Assembly: GCA_964516325.1 (NCBI GenBank)
Contig: CAZFAP010000001.1
Coordinates: 48,035 to 112,034 of the forward strand
Direction: 5' to 3'
Source: CAZFAP01 sp964516325
GTDB lineage: Bacteria > Auribacterota > JABMQX01
Length of the DNA: 64,000 nt
The number at the start of each line of letters is the position of its first letter. Positions within the stretch are counted from its first letter, which is position 1. The notes below the pieces were generated by a model. The model did no database searches and was not told where the DNA came from. It saw only the letters and a program-made list of their open reading frames with translations. This document shows, one piece after another, positions 26,560 through 36,110 of the stretch. Both the position numbers and the translations under genes were made by a program.

Positions 26560-29500
26560 GTGTGCGAAAAGCGTTTCCTGCTAATTGTGGGAGTGTTATT
26601 GACGCCGCTGGCCACGTCGTATGCGGCGGACCCGATGACGGCGCCGCCACAACGCGAATACCTCGCAGACATTCTGTCAGACCGGATGGTCTCTATCGTC
26701 CAGGGCTGGGGTGAACTTGGTTTGAATACCGTGGTGCGGCCCCCGAACCGCCCTCCTGAGAAGCTCCGCATCGGGGGGAAGACGTTTGATCGGGGGCTTG
26801 GGCACCATGCCAATGGGGAAATTGTGGTCGAATTATCGAGCGAATACGAAACCTTCGAGGCGGAAATCGGTGTTCAGTGGCAGGGAGGGGGAAACGTCGG
26901 GAGCGTCGTATTCCAGGTGTTTGTGGACGGCGAGAAGCGATTCGACAGCGGCCTGGTCACGGAGAACGATCCTCCCCGCAAAGTCAGCATCTCGGTGGAG
27001 GGAGCGGAGCAACTCCGGCTGGTAGTTACCGACGCTGGCGACGGCATCACCTGCGATTGCGCGAACTGGGCTGATGCGAGTCTGGTCCGGAACCCCTGCG
27101 CGGCCCGAAGACTGTCGCAGCCTCCTGTGAACATCGCGGCTTTTGCCCGCGTCGTCGCTTGGGACCCGAAACGCAGGGAAGGCACGCGGGCTGGACGCAC
27201 GGAGGAGTTCCCGGCCGAAGACCTGTTTCCCGCGAAGGAGGTGCTGCCCGGCCCCGATGAAACCTATACCGTCCCTTTGGGCGCCAACGGTATGGGCAGC
27301 ATTGGCCTCGAATGGGACGAACTTCGTTTTCCTCGGGAGCTAACCATCGAATTTCCGGGCCCGGCAAGCGCGCCGTTCTTTGAGACGGTTGAAGCAGAAT
27401 GCTGGCTCGGCGAGTCGAGGTGGCAGGGCGCCTGGAAGCCTCTGACCTCCCCCGTCGAGAAAGCGTCCGACCATTGGACGTGGACCGTCGGCTATCAGGA
27501 AATTCCCCGCGGAACCGAAAGGGTCCGCTGGATTTTTCGCGGCGCGCGGACTCCCGTCGCGGTGAAGGGCTTCAGGGTTCGCTCGCGGTCGAAGTGGAAC
27601 ACCCTGGACCTCCGCCTCGGGCTGGAACGTCCGCTGCCGGGCAAACGGGGGCGAGTCGAGATTTACAATGGCTCAATTCTGTCCCCGACAGATGGGAGAT
27701 GCTCATCAGAATCCGTGTGGGATATGGCGCGAGAACTCAAGCTCAGGGTTCGTTACAGCAGCCCCACGCCTCACAAGGGCGACCGCACGGTGCTTCGTTT
27801 GGAACTGCCAAACGGGGCCTTCGGCGTGAGCGTCGAGGACGTTCTGGTCAACGACTGCGTGCATGTTCCTCACGCAGGTCTTCTTGTGACGCGTGATCCC
27901 CCACCCATCGAATTGGACGAATACCGGAAGCGGATCAGCAACCGAAAGACCGTCCTCTCCCGAGTTCGCGCGATGCCGGACCAGAGCTTTGAGCAGGCTC
28001 TTGCGACGGTGCGTAACCCGATTCAGGACATGGGGCCCATGATGCTTTCTCTGGCCTGCGATAACCGCAAGTTCGTCGTCCATCGTGAAGGCACCGTAGT
28101 GTTCGACCTGTATGAGAAGCCGGATGATGAGCCAAAACCGATCCCTCAACGCTATCGGCTCATTCCGCGATTTGGCCAAGGACAAAGCCCCCAGATAAGG
28201 CGACACCTCGACGGCGGATGGTTACCCATGCCGGTGACCACAGCGAGCGAGCAAGGAATGGTCTATCGGCAGAGGACGCTCGTCGCTCCGCTCGGGAAAA
28301 AACCTCCGTTGGGTGCGCCGGAGTGGTTGCGAGAGGAGGCAGTATGCGTCGCCGAGTTCACGGTCGAAAACTCGCGGCCGGACAGCGCACAGGCTTTGCT
28401 GACGCTCACAATCCTTGAGGACAAACAGCCCTCCGCATGGCAAAAAGTCAAGGGGGGTCTGGTTGCCACGGCAGATAAACGGCTCCTCGCGTTTCTTGAC
28501 TCTGGGGAGGTCGCGCCGCTGATCGTCGGCTTGGAATCGGGCGTCGTCATCATTACGGGGACCCTGCCGGCTGGCGGCATCGCTCGCCTCTCGGTCTATC
28601 TACCGGCATGGAATTTGGATGCGAAAGACTATGCGGTTTTCAGCGCTGGCGCCGGGTGGGCGGAACGAGTGGAGGCCTACTGGAAGGGACTCTTCGGCGG
28701 GGCGATGCAGGTCGAACTACCGGACCCTCTGTTGAGCAACGTGATCAGGGCATCGCAGGTGCATTGCATGCTCGCGGCTCGCAACGAGGACAACGGCGCT
28801 CGCGTCGCTCCGTGGATCAGTTCCGACCGATACGGGCCGCTGGAAAGCGAGAGCAATTCCATTATTCGCGGGATGGACTTGATAGGGCACGAGGATTTTG
28901 CTCGGCGGGCCCTTGAATTCTTCATTAAACGCTACAACCGAGCAGGCTTTTTGACCACCGGCTACACGCTCGTCGGCACCGGAGAGCACCTCTGGACTCT
29001 CGCGGAGCACGTCGAGCGGACGCAGCACTTCACCTGGTTCAAGAGCATTGCCCCCGAAGTGACGAGGCTTTGCCAGTGGATTGTGCGCCAACGCGCCAAG
29101 ACGAAGCAACTCGACGCGCGCGGGGAGAGAGTGCCCGAATATGGGTTGATGCCTCCGGGCGTCACTGCAGATTGGAATCGCTACGCCTACCGGTTCTTCA
29201 ACGATGCCCAGTACTGTGCAGGCCTGGAAAAGACCGCCCGTCTCCTTGCCGCGATTGATAATAAGGCTGCGCAGCCCCTTCTGGAAGAAGCCAAGGAGTA
29301 CCGAAAGGACATCCTCCGCGCTTACCACCGGACTCAAGCTCGCTGCCCCGTTGTGCGGCTGCAGGATGGAACCTTTGTCCCTGCGTCGCCTGCAATCCTC
29401 TACTGCTTCGGGAATGTGGAGGAGTTCATGCCGGGGGAGGACGGGAATCGCAGTTGGGCTTACGGTGTTGAGTTAGGAGCGCACCATTTGGCTGCCAATC

Positions 29501-30180
29501 GGATGCTGGAGCCTCGGTCTCCCGACGTAACCTGGATGACGCAGTATCTTGAAGACGTCCAGTTTCTCCGTTCGGGAATGGGGGATTATCCGGAAGACAG
29601 AAATCGTGGAGATTTCTTCAACCTCGGTGGCTTCGCCAAGGTTCAGCCGTATTATGCCAGAATCGCCGAGGTTTATGCGCTTCGCGACGACGTAAAAGCG
29701 TTCGTGCGGTCCTACTTTAACGCCATCCCTTCTCTCCTGAGTCTTGAGACCCTATCGTTCTGGGAGCATTTTCACAACCAGGGGGGATGGAACAAGACTC
29801 ACGAAACCGGGTGGTTCCTGTGCCAGAGCCGCATCATGCTGGTGGACGAGCGCGGGGAGGAGCTCTGGCTTGCCCCATTGACCCCAAATCACTGGCTCAG
29901 GGACGGTATGAGGATCGTCGTGCGAAACGCCCCCACCCGCTTTGGCAAGGCCGGCTACACGATAACCTCTTCCGTCGGCAATGGAACGATCGAAGCGGTG
30001 ATCGAGCCGCCCACTCGTCACGCCCCCGCGCGAATTGTGGTGCGACTGCGCCATCCCGACGGCAAAAGGATGCGTGCCGTTACCGTCAACGGCGTATCTC
30101 ATGAGGACTTCGATCCGGAGAGGGAGTGCGTCAGGGTCAAACCGGCATCCGAATCTGTGATCGTGCGAGCTCTTTACTAA
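26560..30180 (+). CDS. Large secreted NPCBM-domain protein with glycosidase-like toroid
   Basis: About 1206 residues from a GTG at 26560 that opens directly onto a signal peptide (CEKRFLLIVGVLLTPLATSYA). The ribosome binding site is weak, so the start is uncertain; an in-frame GTG at 26437 is the alternative. Residues about 30-180 form an NPCBM carbohydrate-binding module (GGKTFDRGLGHHANGEIVVEL ... LRLVVTDAGDG). The middle is beta-rich. The last 450 residues (RGMDLIGHEDFARRALEFF, GTGEHLWTLAEHVERTQ, VTADWNRYAYRFFNDAQYC) look like an alpha/alpha toroid as in several glycoside hydrolase clans. A catalytic acid was not identified with confidence. Probably a polysaccharide-active protein; the exact family was not recognised. 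Confidence 0.7.
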   Translation: MCEKRFLLIVGVLLTPLATSYAADPMTAPPQREYLADILSDRMVSIVQGWGELGLNTVVRPPNRPPEKLRIGGKTFDRGLGHHANGEIVVELSSEYETFEAEIGVQWQGGGNVGSVVFQVFVDGEKRFDSGLVTENDPPRKVSISVEGAEQLRLVVTDAGDGITCDCANWADASLVRNPCAARRLSQPPVNIAAFARVVAWDPKRREGTRAGRTEEFPAEDLFPAKEVLPGPDETYTVPLGANGMGSIGLEWDELRFPRELTIEFPGPASAPFFETVEAECWLGESRWQGAWKPLTSPVEKASDHWTWTVGYQEIPRGTERVRWIFRGARTPVAVKGFRVRSRSKWNTLDLRLGLERPLPGKRGRVEIYNGSILSPTDGRCSSESVWDMARELKLRVRYSSPTPHKGDRTVLRLELPNGAFGVSVEDVLVNDCVHVPHAGLLVTRDPPPIELDEYRKRISNRKTVLSRVRAMPDQSFEQALATVRNPIQDMGPMMLSLACDNRKFVVHREGTVVFDLYEKPDDEPKPIPQRYRLIPRFGQGQSPQIRRHLDGGWLPMPVTTASEQGMVYRQRTLVAPLGKKPPLGAPEWLREEAVCVAEFTVENSRPDSAQALLTLTILEDKQPSAWQKVKGGLVATADKRLLAFLDSGEVAPLIVGLESGVVIITGTLPAGGIARLSVYLPAWNLDAKDYAVFSAGAGWAERVEAYWKGLFGGAMQVELPDPLLSNVIRASQVHCMLAARNEDNGARVAPWISSDRYGPLESESNSIIRGMDLIGHEDFARRALEFFIKRYNRAGFLTTGYTLVGTGEHLWTLAEHVERTQHFTWFKSIAPEVTRLCQWIVRQRAKTKQLDARGERVPEYGLMPPGVTADWNRYAYRFFNDAQYCAGLEKTARLLAAIDNKAAQPLLEEAKEYRKDILRAYHRTQARCPVVRLQDGTFVPASPAILYCFGNVEEFMPGEDGNRSWAYGVELGAHHLAANRMLEPRSPDVTWMTQYLEDVQFLRSGMGDYPEDRNRGDFFNLGGFAKVQPYYARIAEVYALRDDVKAFVRSYFNAIPSLLSLETLSFWEHFHNQGGWNKTHETGWFLCQSRIMLVDERGEELWLAPLTPNHWLRDGMRIVVRNAPTRFGKAGYTITSSVGNGTIEAVIEPPTRHAPARIVVRLRHPDGKRMRAVTVNGVSHEDFDPERECVRVKPASESVIVRALY

Positions 30181-30271
30181 GGCGGCATCGTCCGCGGGAA
30201 CGCTTCCGTGCCCGCTGACTGGGCCTCGCCCCAGGTCTGCGTTGGGGACGTGAATCGCAAGGGAGGAGGGT

Positions 30272-30985
30272 ATGAAGAGAATGCACGTCTCGAGACTGCT
30301 CACAGGGTTGTTATGCGCAGGAATCAGTATGGCGTTCATGTCAGGGCAATTGGCCGGAGAGGAGCGCAAAGCTGAGAAATCGGTTGCGGCAAAGGTAAAG
30401 CTGCCCAGCCCGGCCTACGAAAGCAGTACATCTGTTGAACAAGCGCTCCTCCAGAGAAGGTCGGTCAGGGAGTACAAAGATGAGTCAATCAGTATCGCTC
30501 AGGTTTCGCAACTCCTCTGGGCGGCGCAGGGAATCACCGAGCCAGCGAAGGGGCTGCGGACGGCGCCTTCTGCGGGCGCCCTCTATCCCCTGGAAGTTTA
30601 TGTCGTGGTCGGCAATGTAAGGGAACTCGAACCGGGGGCCTATAGATACCACCCCCATCAGCACGAACTCGAGAGGGTCAGGGAAGGGGACGTCAGGGCT
30701 GAATTGTGTAGTGCCGTCTTGAAGCAACCCTCGGCCTCGCGAGCGGCGATTATTGTTGTATTCTTCGCTGTTTACGAGCGAACGACCACGAAGTTTGGTG
30801 ATGCTGGCATCCGGTATGTCCACATGGAAGTGGGGCACGCAGCGCAGAACCTCTATCTGCAAGCAGTGTCCTTGAAGCTGGGTGCAGGAATTGTCGGCGA
30901 GTTCCCTACTGAGAAGGTAAAGAGAGTTCTGAATGCACAGGAAAATGAGCAACCCCTGTACATCATGCCCGTAGGAGTACGATAG
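30272..30985 (+). CDS. Exported SagB-type nitroreductase-fold oxidoreductase
   Basis: 237 residues. After a Sec-type signal (LLTGLLCAGISMAFMSG), the SagB/ThcOx nitroreductase fold begins with LLQRRSVREYKDESI, with QLLWAAQGI, TAPSAGALYPLEVYVV, HMEVGHAAQNLYLQA and LGAGIVGEF as family landmarks. Family members bind FMN and oxidise azolines in peptide natural products or act as general nitroreductases. No cyclodehydratase (YcaO) or precursor peptide is adjacent. An exported flavoprotein without a Tat motif is unusual, since FMN is normally loaded in the cytoplasm. GGAGGAGG precedes the ATG. Its stop is 2 bases from the stop of the convergent GH5-like gene. Confidence 0.85.
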   Translation: MKRMHVSRLLTGLLCAGISMAFMSGQLAGEERKAEKSVAAKVKLPSPAYESSTSVEQALLQRRSVREYKDESISIAQVSQLLWAAQGITEPAKGLRTAPSAGALYPLEVYVVVGNVRELEPGAYRYHPHQHELERVREGDVRAELCSAVLKQPSASRAAIIVVFFAVYERTTTKFGDAGIRYVHMEVGHAAQNLYLQAVSLKLGAGIVGEFPTEKVKRVLNAQENEQPLYIMPVGVR

Positions 30986-30987
30986 CT

Positions 30988-32286
30988 CTATGGGGGAACA
31001 GGGCCAGAATGTGCCCGCGTCGCTGACTTCTGCGTCGGGAGCGCGGACGGCGGCGCCTCGAGCCGGATCATCTCCGCCTTCTTCTTAAAGAATTCCAGCC
31101 AGCCGAGCATCAAGGCATCTTGCAGTTCTCCCGAGCGGCGACACTCTTCGGGAGTCTTGCCCCAATAAAACCCAATCCATCCCGCCGCAATCCCTTGCGA
31201 CTCGTCCACAAATTGCTCGAACTCTTGAAGCGGACATTTGAGCGGAAACATCTCTTCGATGACCAGCGGCTTTCCCAGGCGAAAGGCTTTCAGCGTCCTC
31301 ATCGCTTCATCAAGCCGCGACTTTTCGGGATAGAGGTGCACGCTCAGGAAATCGAGTTCTGCGACGATCTCCTCCGGCACGAAACCAGAGGTCAGACCAG
31401 GCCGATCCAGGCTCCACGGAACGAGGCCAACCGTGATCAAGTGATGGCGATCATGCTTGCGGATTGCAGCCGTCAGGTGTCGAATCCATTGTCGAGCGAC
31501 CGTCTGTCGTGGGCGATCTGCCTGGTCCAGTGTGATGAACTGAACAAAGTGTTTCCCGGCAAAGGCGGGGCCAAGCCATTCCCGGGACTCCCTGCGGCCG
31601 CCGGGGACCACCGGCTCATTCATCAGATCATAACAGAAGATGGCGGGACTCTTGGCGCACCGACTGGCAACCGCTTCCCAAAAGCGTGCTTGCACATCCC
31701 ACCGGTCGGTCTCCGATAGGTCGTCGTACCAGGGGGGAACCTCTTTCTTGTGGTAACACCCCAGACCGGTTACATCGAGATACAAATTCAATCGTTCAGC
31801 CAACCTGACAAGACGGGTAATCTGATCCAACGCGGTATGATTCGGCTTGGCAGGCCCCTGCATGAATTTCCCAAGCTGAAGGTGGATGCGGACGACATTG
31901 GCGCCGAGTTCTTTCATTTCCCGGAAGTCTTCCTCGACCTTGCCCCATTCCTCCTCCCAATAGTCTTCCAGCAAGCGGCCTCGTTCATCGTGGTCGTAGT
32001 TGAATCCCCACGGCACAAATCGGCTTGAAGTCCCTTCGAGAACGAATGTGCTTTGATCCTCGGAAACTCGGACGCTCTTCATCTCGCCACATATTCCCTG
32101 ACCCGGGAGCACGGAAATCGAACCCCAGACAAGCCAGAAAAGAAGGGGCCACCGTCCGACGGCTTTTGCCCACCGCTGGTTGGCAGACGGAAAATGAAGG
32201 ATGTGCTTTGCGTCTTGTTCTGGCTCGCTGATCTTCGGCATTTCTCTGACCCGGCTGATATGGATTCCGCCTTCTCTATTTTGCAC
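30988..32286 (-). CDS. GH5-like (beta-glycosidase) exported hydrolase
   Basis: 432 residues from a GTG. The real start may be the ATG at residue 16, as neither has a clear ribosome binding site. A membrane or signal segment lies at about 45-65 (WPLLFWLVWGSISVLPG). A TIM barrel follows: RFVPWGFNYDHD near strand 1, NVVRIHLQ on strand 2, the acid/base Glu224 in YDLMNEP, FLSVHLYPE on strand 6, and the nucleophile Glu344 or 345 in PLVIEEMF. This matches clan GH-A, family 5 style (cellulases, mannanases and relatives). The substrate cannot be told from sequence. The upstream 350 bases hold no clear promoter. Confidence 0.8.
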   Translation of the reverse strand: MQNREGGIHISRVREMPKISEPEQDAKHILHFPSANQRWAKAVGRWPLLFWLVWGSISVLPGQGICGEMKSVRVSEDQSTFVLEGTSSRFVPWGFNYDHDERGRLLEDYWEEEWGKVEEDFREMKELGANVVRIHLQLGKFMQGPAKPNHTALDQITRLVRLAERLNLYLDVTGLGCYHKKEVPPWYDDLSETDRWDVQARFWEAVASRCAKSPAIFCYDLMNEPVVPGGRRESREWLGPAFAGKHFVQFITLDQADRPRQTVARQWIRHLTAAIRKHDRHHLITVGLVPWSLDRPGLTSGFVPEEIVAELDFLSVHLYPEKSRLDEAMRTLKAFRLGKPLVIEEMFPLKCPLQEFEQFVDESQGIAAGWIGFYWGKTPEECRRSGELQDALMLGWLEFFKKKAEMIRLEAPPSALPTQKSATRAHSGPVPP

Positions 32287-32678
32287 AAAGCCAAGCGGGG
32301 AGGCAAGGACGGTCTCGGAAGAACAAGCAGGATTTGGCTTTCAGGCGAGGAGCTTCGTCCCAGGCTTTCGTGGAACCACCGGACCATGAACATCGTGTGG
32401 CTGCGCGACCCACGTCCCTCGAAGAACTCACTACCCTACAGGGACACGCTTTGCTATCATATGCGTCCCGGGCGTCTATGCAGCGGTGCAAGTTCCAGGT
32501 GCGGAATTGAAAAAGCCCGGGGTGTCAGCACAAAGGCCTTTCGGGATCACTCGATCCGGTTCTCCGGAGCGCCTCTTTCCGTGTCCCATTGGCCCGGCAT
32601 TTCATTTCTACATCGCGGCAGGCGGGATAGGCATCCTCCTTACACCATGTTTTGGGCTTCTTTGAAAGGAAAACTCCG
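32287..32678. other. Divergent intergenic region, nothing recognised
   Basis: It lies between the GH5-like gene and the amidohydrolase gene. Open frames occur on both strands but with no family-like residues or ribosome binding sites. Confidence 0.4.
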
Positions 32679-34418
32679 ATGAAGCTCTGGAATCGCACCC
32701 TGTTCGCTACGGCACTCATCGTTCAATGCTCTGTCTGCCTGCCCTCGATCGCGGAGCAGGCAACCCTTATTCTGCACAATGGCAACATTGTGACAGTCGG
32801 TAAGGATTTCTCGATTCAAGAAGCTATGGCTATCCGGGGAGACCATATCCTTCGCATCGGCAAGGACGAGGATGTCTTGAAAACCAAAGGAAGCTCCACG
32901 GAGATGCTCGACCTGCGTGGAAAGATGGTACTGCCAGGACTCATTGATTCCCACGTTCATCCTTCCTCCGCGTGCATGACAGAGTTTAACCACCCCATCC
33001 CCGAAATGGAGACGATTCCGGACGTTCTCGACTACATCAAGTCGCGCGTCGAGGCGTTGCAGGATGGCGAGTGGATCATCTTGCAGCAGGTCTTCATAAC
33101 CCGCCTTCGAGAACAGCGCTACCCCACGAGGGAAGAGCTCGATCGAGCTGCGCCCAAGAATCCCGTGGTCTTCCGGACCGGTCCGGATGCATCGCTCAAC
33201 ACCCTTGCGTTGAAGCTCAGCGGTATTGACAAAGATTTCGAGGTGACGGATGGAGGACCCGGATACGTCGAAAAGGATCCACGGACAGGGGAACCCACCG
33301 GAATTCTGCGTGGCTGCACCCGCTACATAAAAAGCAAGCCCAGTGGGAAGGAGCCCACCGAGGAAGACCGCTATCGAAGATTGGTTGAACTCTTCAAAGA
33401 CTATAACTCCGTCGGAATCACGGCCGTCTGCGACAGGGATGCCTCTCCGTCGGCGATTGAACGCTACGAGAGGATGCAAAAAAACGGTGATCTGACGGTC
33501 CGCTTATCTGTGATGCAGCATGTGGACACGATCGGGCCTTTGGAAGAAGTCAAAGCCAGCATTCGCAAGGTGGCTGAGAATCCGCTCTGCAAGGGCGATG
33601 CTCTGCTGCGAATCATCGGCGTCAAGACTTACCTGGACGGCGGAATGCTCACTGGCAGCGCTTACATGCGAGAACCCTGGGGGGTAAGCAAAATCTATTC
33701 GATTGGCGACCCGGATTATCGCGGCGTTCTGTTTATTCCAAAAGAGCGTCTCCTGCCGATCGTACAGACGGCGACGGAATCCGGCTTACAGTTTACTGCG
33801 CATACCGTTGGAGATGGCGCCGTGCACACGCTCCTTGAAGTCTATGAAGAAATCAGCAAGACCATGCCTATTCGCAACCTGCGCCCCTGCATCAGCCATT
33901 CCAACTTCATGAGTCGGGAAGCGGTCGAGAAGCTCCCTCAACTCGGTGTGGTTGTTGATATTCAGCCCGCATGGCTTTATCTCGACACAGGAACGTTGGT
34001 AAAGCAGTTTGGATACGACCGCCTGCGCTACTTTCAGCCATTGCGCAGCATTTTCGAAGCGGGCGGCATCGCAGGCGGAGGGTCGGACCACATGCAGAAG
34101 ATCGGATCGCTTCGGTCTGTCAACCCGTATAATCCATTCTTCGGTGTGTGGATTACCCTGACACGAAAAGCAAAATGGTATGAGGGAAGTCTCCACCCCG
34201 AAGAAACTCTTAACCGGGAACAGGCGATCCGTTTTTACACCGGCAATAACGCATGCCTTCTCCACTTGGAGGACAAGGTAGGATCCCTTGAAGAAGGAAA
34301 GCTCGCTGATTTCATTATCGTGGACAGGGACATCCTCACCTGCCCCGTCAACGACCTGAAAGAAACGGAGGTTCTGGCGACGTATCTTAGTGGGCGGCTC
34401 GTTTATCAGAGACGATAG
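32679..34418 (+). CDS. Exported amidohydrolase (YtcJ-like, Amidohydro_3 type)
   Basis: 579 residues from the ATG at 32679, chosen for AAAGGA upstream and the signal peptide that follows (LFATALIVQCSVCLPSIA). The amidohydrolase barrel shows the HxH metal motif in LIDSHVHPS, the Lys in IGVKTYLDGG, His in TAHTVGDGAVH, His in ISHSNF and Asp in GGGSDHM. The terminal beta domain (KVGSLEEGKLADFIIVDRD) is typical of the family. Most relatives are exported and of unknown substrate, hydrolysing cyclic or linear amides. No cognate pathway gene is adjacent; the next genes are molybdenum hydroxylases, which often act on N-heterocycles, so a heterocycle-derived amide is a speculative substrate. Confidence 0.85.
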   Translation: MKLWNRTLFATALIVQCSVCLPSIAEQATLILHNGNIVTVGKDFSIQEAMAIRGDHILRIGKDEDVLKTKGSSTEMLDLRGKMVLPGLIDSHVHPSSACMTEFNHPIPEMETIPDVLDYIKSRVEALQDGEWIILQQVFITRLREQRYPTREELDRAAPKNPVVFRTGPDASLNTLALKLSGIDKDFEVTDGGPGYVEKDPRTGEPTGILRGCTRYIKSKPSGKEPTEEDRYRRLVELFKDYNSVGITAVCDRDASPSAIERYERMQKNGDLTVRLSVMQHVDTIGPLEEVKASIRKVAENPLCKGDALLRIIGVKTYLDGGMLTGSAYMREPWGVSKIYSIGDPDYRGVLFIPKERLLPIVQTATESGLQFTAHTVGDGAVHTLLEVYEEISKTMPIRNLRPCISHSNFMSREAVEKLPQLGVVVDIQPAWLYLDTGTLVKQFGYDRLRYFQPLRSIFEAGGIAGGGSDHMQKIGSLRSVNPYNPFFGVWITLTRKAKWYEGSLHPEETLNREQAIRFYTGNNACLLHLEDKVGSLEEGKLADFIIVDRDILTCPVNDLKETEVLATYLSGRLVYQRR

Positions 34419-35627
34419 CTGCTCCGCAAACACCCAGACCTCAATCAACACAATCTGCTGGGACATGGCGGGAGCGCCTGAGAGAAAACCGGGAACAAAG
34501 GCGCTGGTTCCGAAGCCCGCTTTGGCAACGAGACTCCGGACAAGCGGGTTTCTGGGCAATGCTCGAGAGCACGCATGTATGGTTGAAAATTCGTCCCCGG
34601 AGACGTCTGCCACCCGCTTGTAATATGGAAGCAGCACCCCGCTCGAAAACGTCACTTGCTTTCCCCTTTTTCAGATCAGTTTTTGCCTACTTCTCGTGGG
34701 GCGCGTTATCGTTCCCTTTGATTCGAATGTGTCGTATGGCGTTACGGTTGCTGGCAACCCACGTGAGGCCGATATTGACGGCAGAGACCGCCCGTAGAAG
34801 GATGGTGGGGGAGGACCTACTTCCATTTGGGAGACGATTCCGGGTTTCAGGCGACCAAGGACCAATGATCCATGCTCAAAGAAGCCCATACGCGCGGACG
34901 CTCCCGTCGTCCCGCCACCGATGACGAGATGAGGCAGGGGAAGAGGGTCCTGAAGAAGATGAACTTCGATAACAGGTTTGGACTGAAGGTTGTCGAACCG
35001 TGACGCGAACCCTGCTGCCAATTCCGCGCTGGTGCGAAGGCAAACATGCGCCTTCTACGTCCGTGTGTGCCGAACACAACGCCCTCCGCAAGACGAGTCG
35101 CTTCCCAAACGGCAGCATTCGACCCCGTATTCGTTCAATGGAGCCTTATCCCAGGAAACGCTGTCGCCTGAATACACCAATTCGTAGATACCGTGGCGTA
35201 TGGAACTGTATGGGACGCTCCTTTCGACGGGATAACCCCTCCGAAGGCGGGGTGAGTAGCATCAGACAAATCCGGCAATCCTGTAAATCCTGTCAAAAAA
35301 TACGTCACCGAATTTATGAATCAGAGCGCTACGCCTTCGAAGTTCCTCAGCCACTGCCGCCACATCGTTCCGCGCCCGCCGACTTCTGGCTCTCCTCGCA
35401 GAGCTTCCTTCTGCACTTTTTGAAGAGTCGCGCCGTTATCAAGAAGAAATGCGAGATATGCCTGCACGCGATGTTTCGTCCAGGGTCTGAAAACGTGTCT
35501 GTTCGAATCACGCTGAAACGAAAAAACTGTCTTGAAGCGATGGATTCAGCTATCATGCGACTTAAGGAAGGCGGGCAGACTGATTATCTCGACTGACCAA
35601 GAAAATCCCGGCTTATGGAGGCCAGTT
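34419..35627. other. 1.2 kb region without a recognisable gene
   Basis: Several short open frames exist on both strands, but none has a ribosome binding site plus a family-like sequence. A short repeat element lies at 35277-35322. The region separates the amidohydrolase from the first molybdenum hydroxylase pair. A decayed gene cannot be excluded. Confidence 0.45.
35277..35322 (+). repeat. Short-period element plus 21-mer shared with 19977-19997
   Basis: It begins AATCCTGTAAATCCTGTC, a 9-base tandem unit also found three times at 58917-58950. It continues into TACGTCACCGAATTTATGAAT, which matches the 21-mer at 19977-19997 with one change. Probably a dispersed intergenic repeat. Confidence 0.6.
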
Positions 35628-36110
35628 ATGGACGTTGCGATCACCCTCACAGTCAATGGCAAGAAAACAACTGTGACCACCGACCCGGAACGGTCTCTCC
35701 TCGATGTCTTGAGGGAGGACCTCGGTCTGACCGGGACAAAGTACGGCTGTGGCGAAGCACTCTGCGGCGCCTGCACGGTATTGATGGACGGCAAGCTCAC
35801 TTTGTCGTGTAGTACGCCGATAGGCGAAGTCGCTAAGAAGACGATCACCACAATCGAGGGGCTTGCCGCCGGTGATTCCCTGCATCCCGTTCAGGAAGCT
35901 TTCCTCGCGGAGGATGCCGTTCAATGTGGCTATTGCGCGCCGGGCATGATTATGACCGCGGTGGCGCTTCTCGAAAGTAACCCGCGTCCCACGGATAAGG
36001 AAATCGTGAACTCGATGAACGGCAATCTGTGCCGGTGCTGCGGGTATCCGAAAATCCTGACTGCGATTCGCCGAGCCGCCGGGCAAGGATCGGAGGTGAA
36101 AGTCTCATGA
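35628..36110 (+). CDS. [2Fe-2S] subunit of xanthine-dehydrogenase-family enzyme, copy 1
   Basis: 160 residues from the ATG at 35628 (GGAGG upstream). The plant-type [2Fe-2S] cluster motif is YGCGEALCGACTVL. The second, alpha-helical cluster motif is QCGYCAPGM ... NLCRCCGYPKI. The helix motif has CRCC where relatives usually have CRCTG, adding one cysteine. The protein carries electrons from the molybdopterin subunit encoded next (4-base ATGA overlap). There is no FAD subunit gene, so the acceptor is likely a cytochrome or another periplasmic carrier, as in isoquinoline 1-oxidoreductase. It has no signal of its own and would be co-exported with the Tat-signal subunit. Confidence 0.92.
   Translation: MDVAITLTVNGKKTTVTTDPERSLLDVLREDLGLTGTKYGCGEALCGACTVLMDGKLTLSCSTPIGEVAKKTITTIEGLAAGDSLHPVQEAFLAEDAVQCGYCAPGMIMTAVALLESNPRPTDKEIVNSMNGNLCRCCGYPKILTAIRRAAGQGSEVKVS

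Noticed and set aside
34671..35021. Minus-strand open frame of 116 codons
   Set aside because: No recognised domain, no ribosome binding site, and low-complexity composition.
35000..35596. Plus-strand open frame of 198 codons before the first [2Fe-2S] gene
   Set aside because: It has no family-like sequence and crosses a dispersed repeat. The real gene starts at 35628 with a good ribosome binding site.
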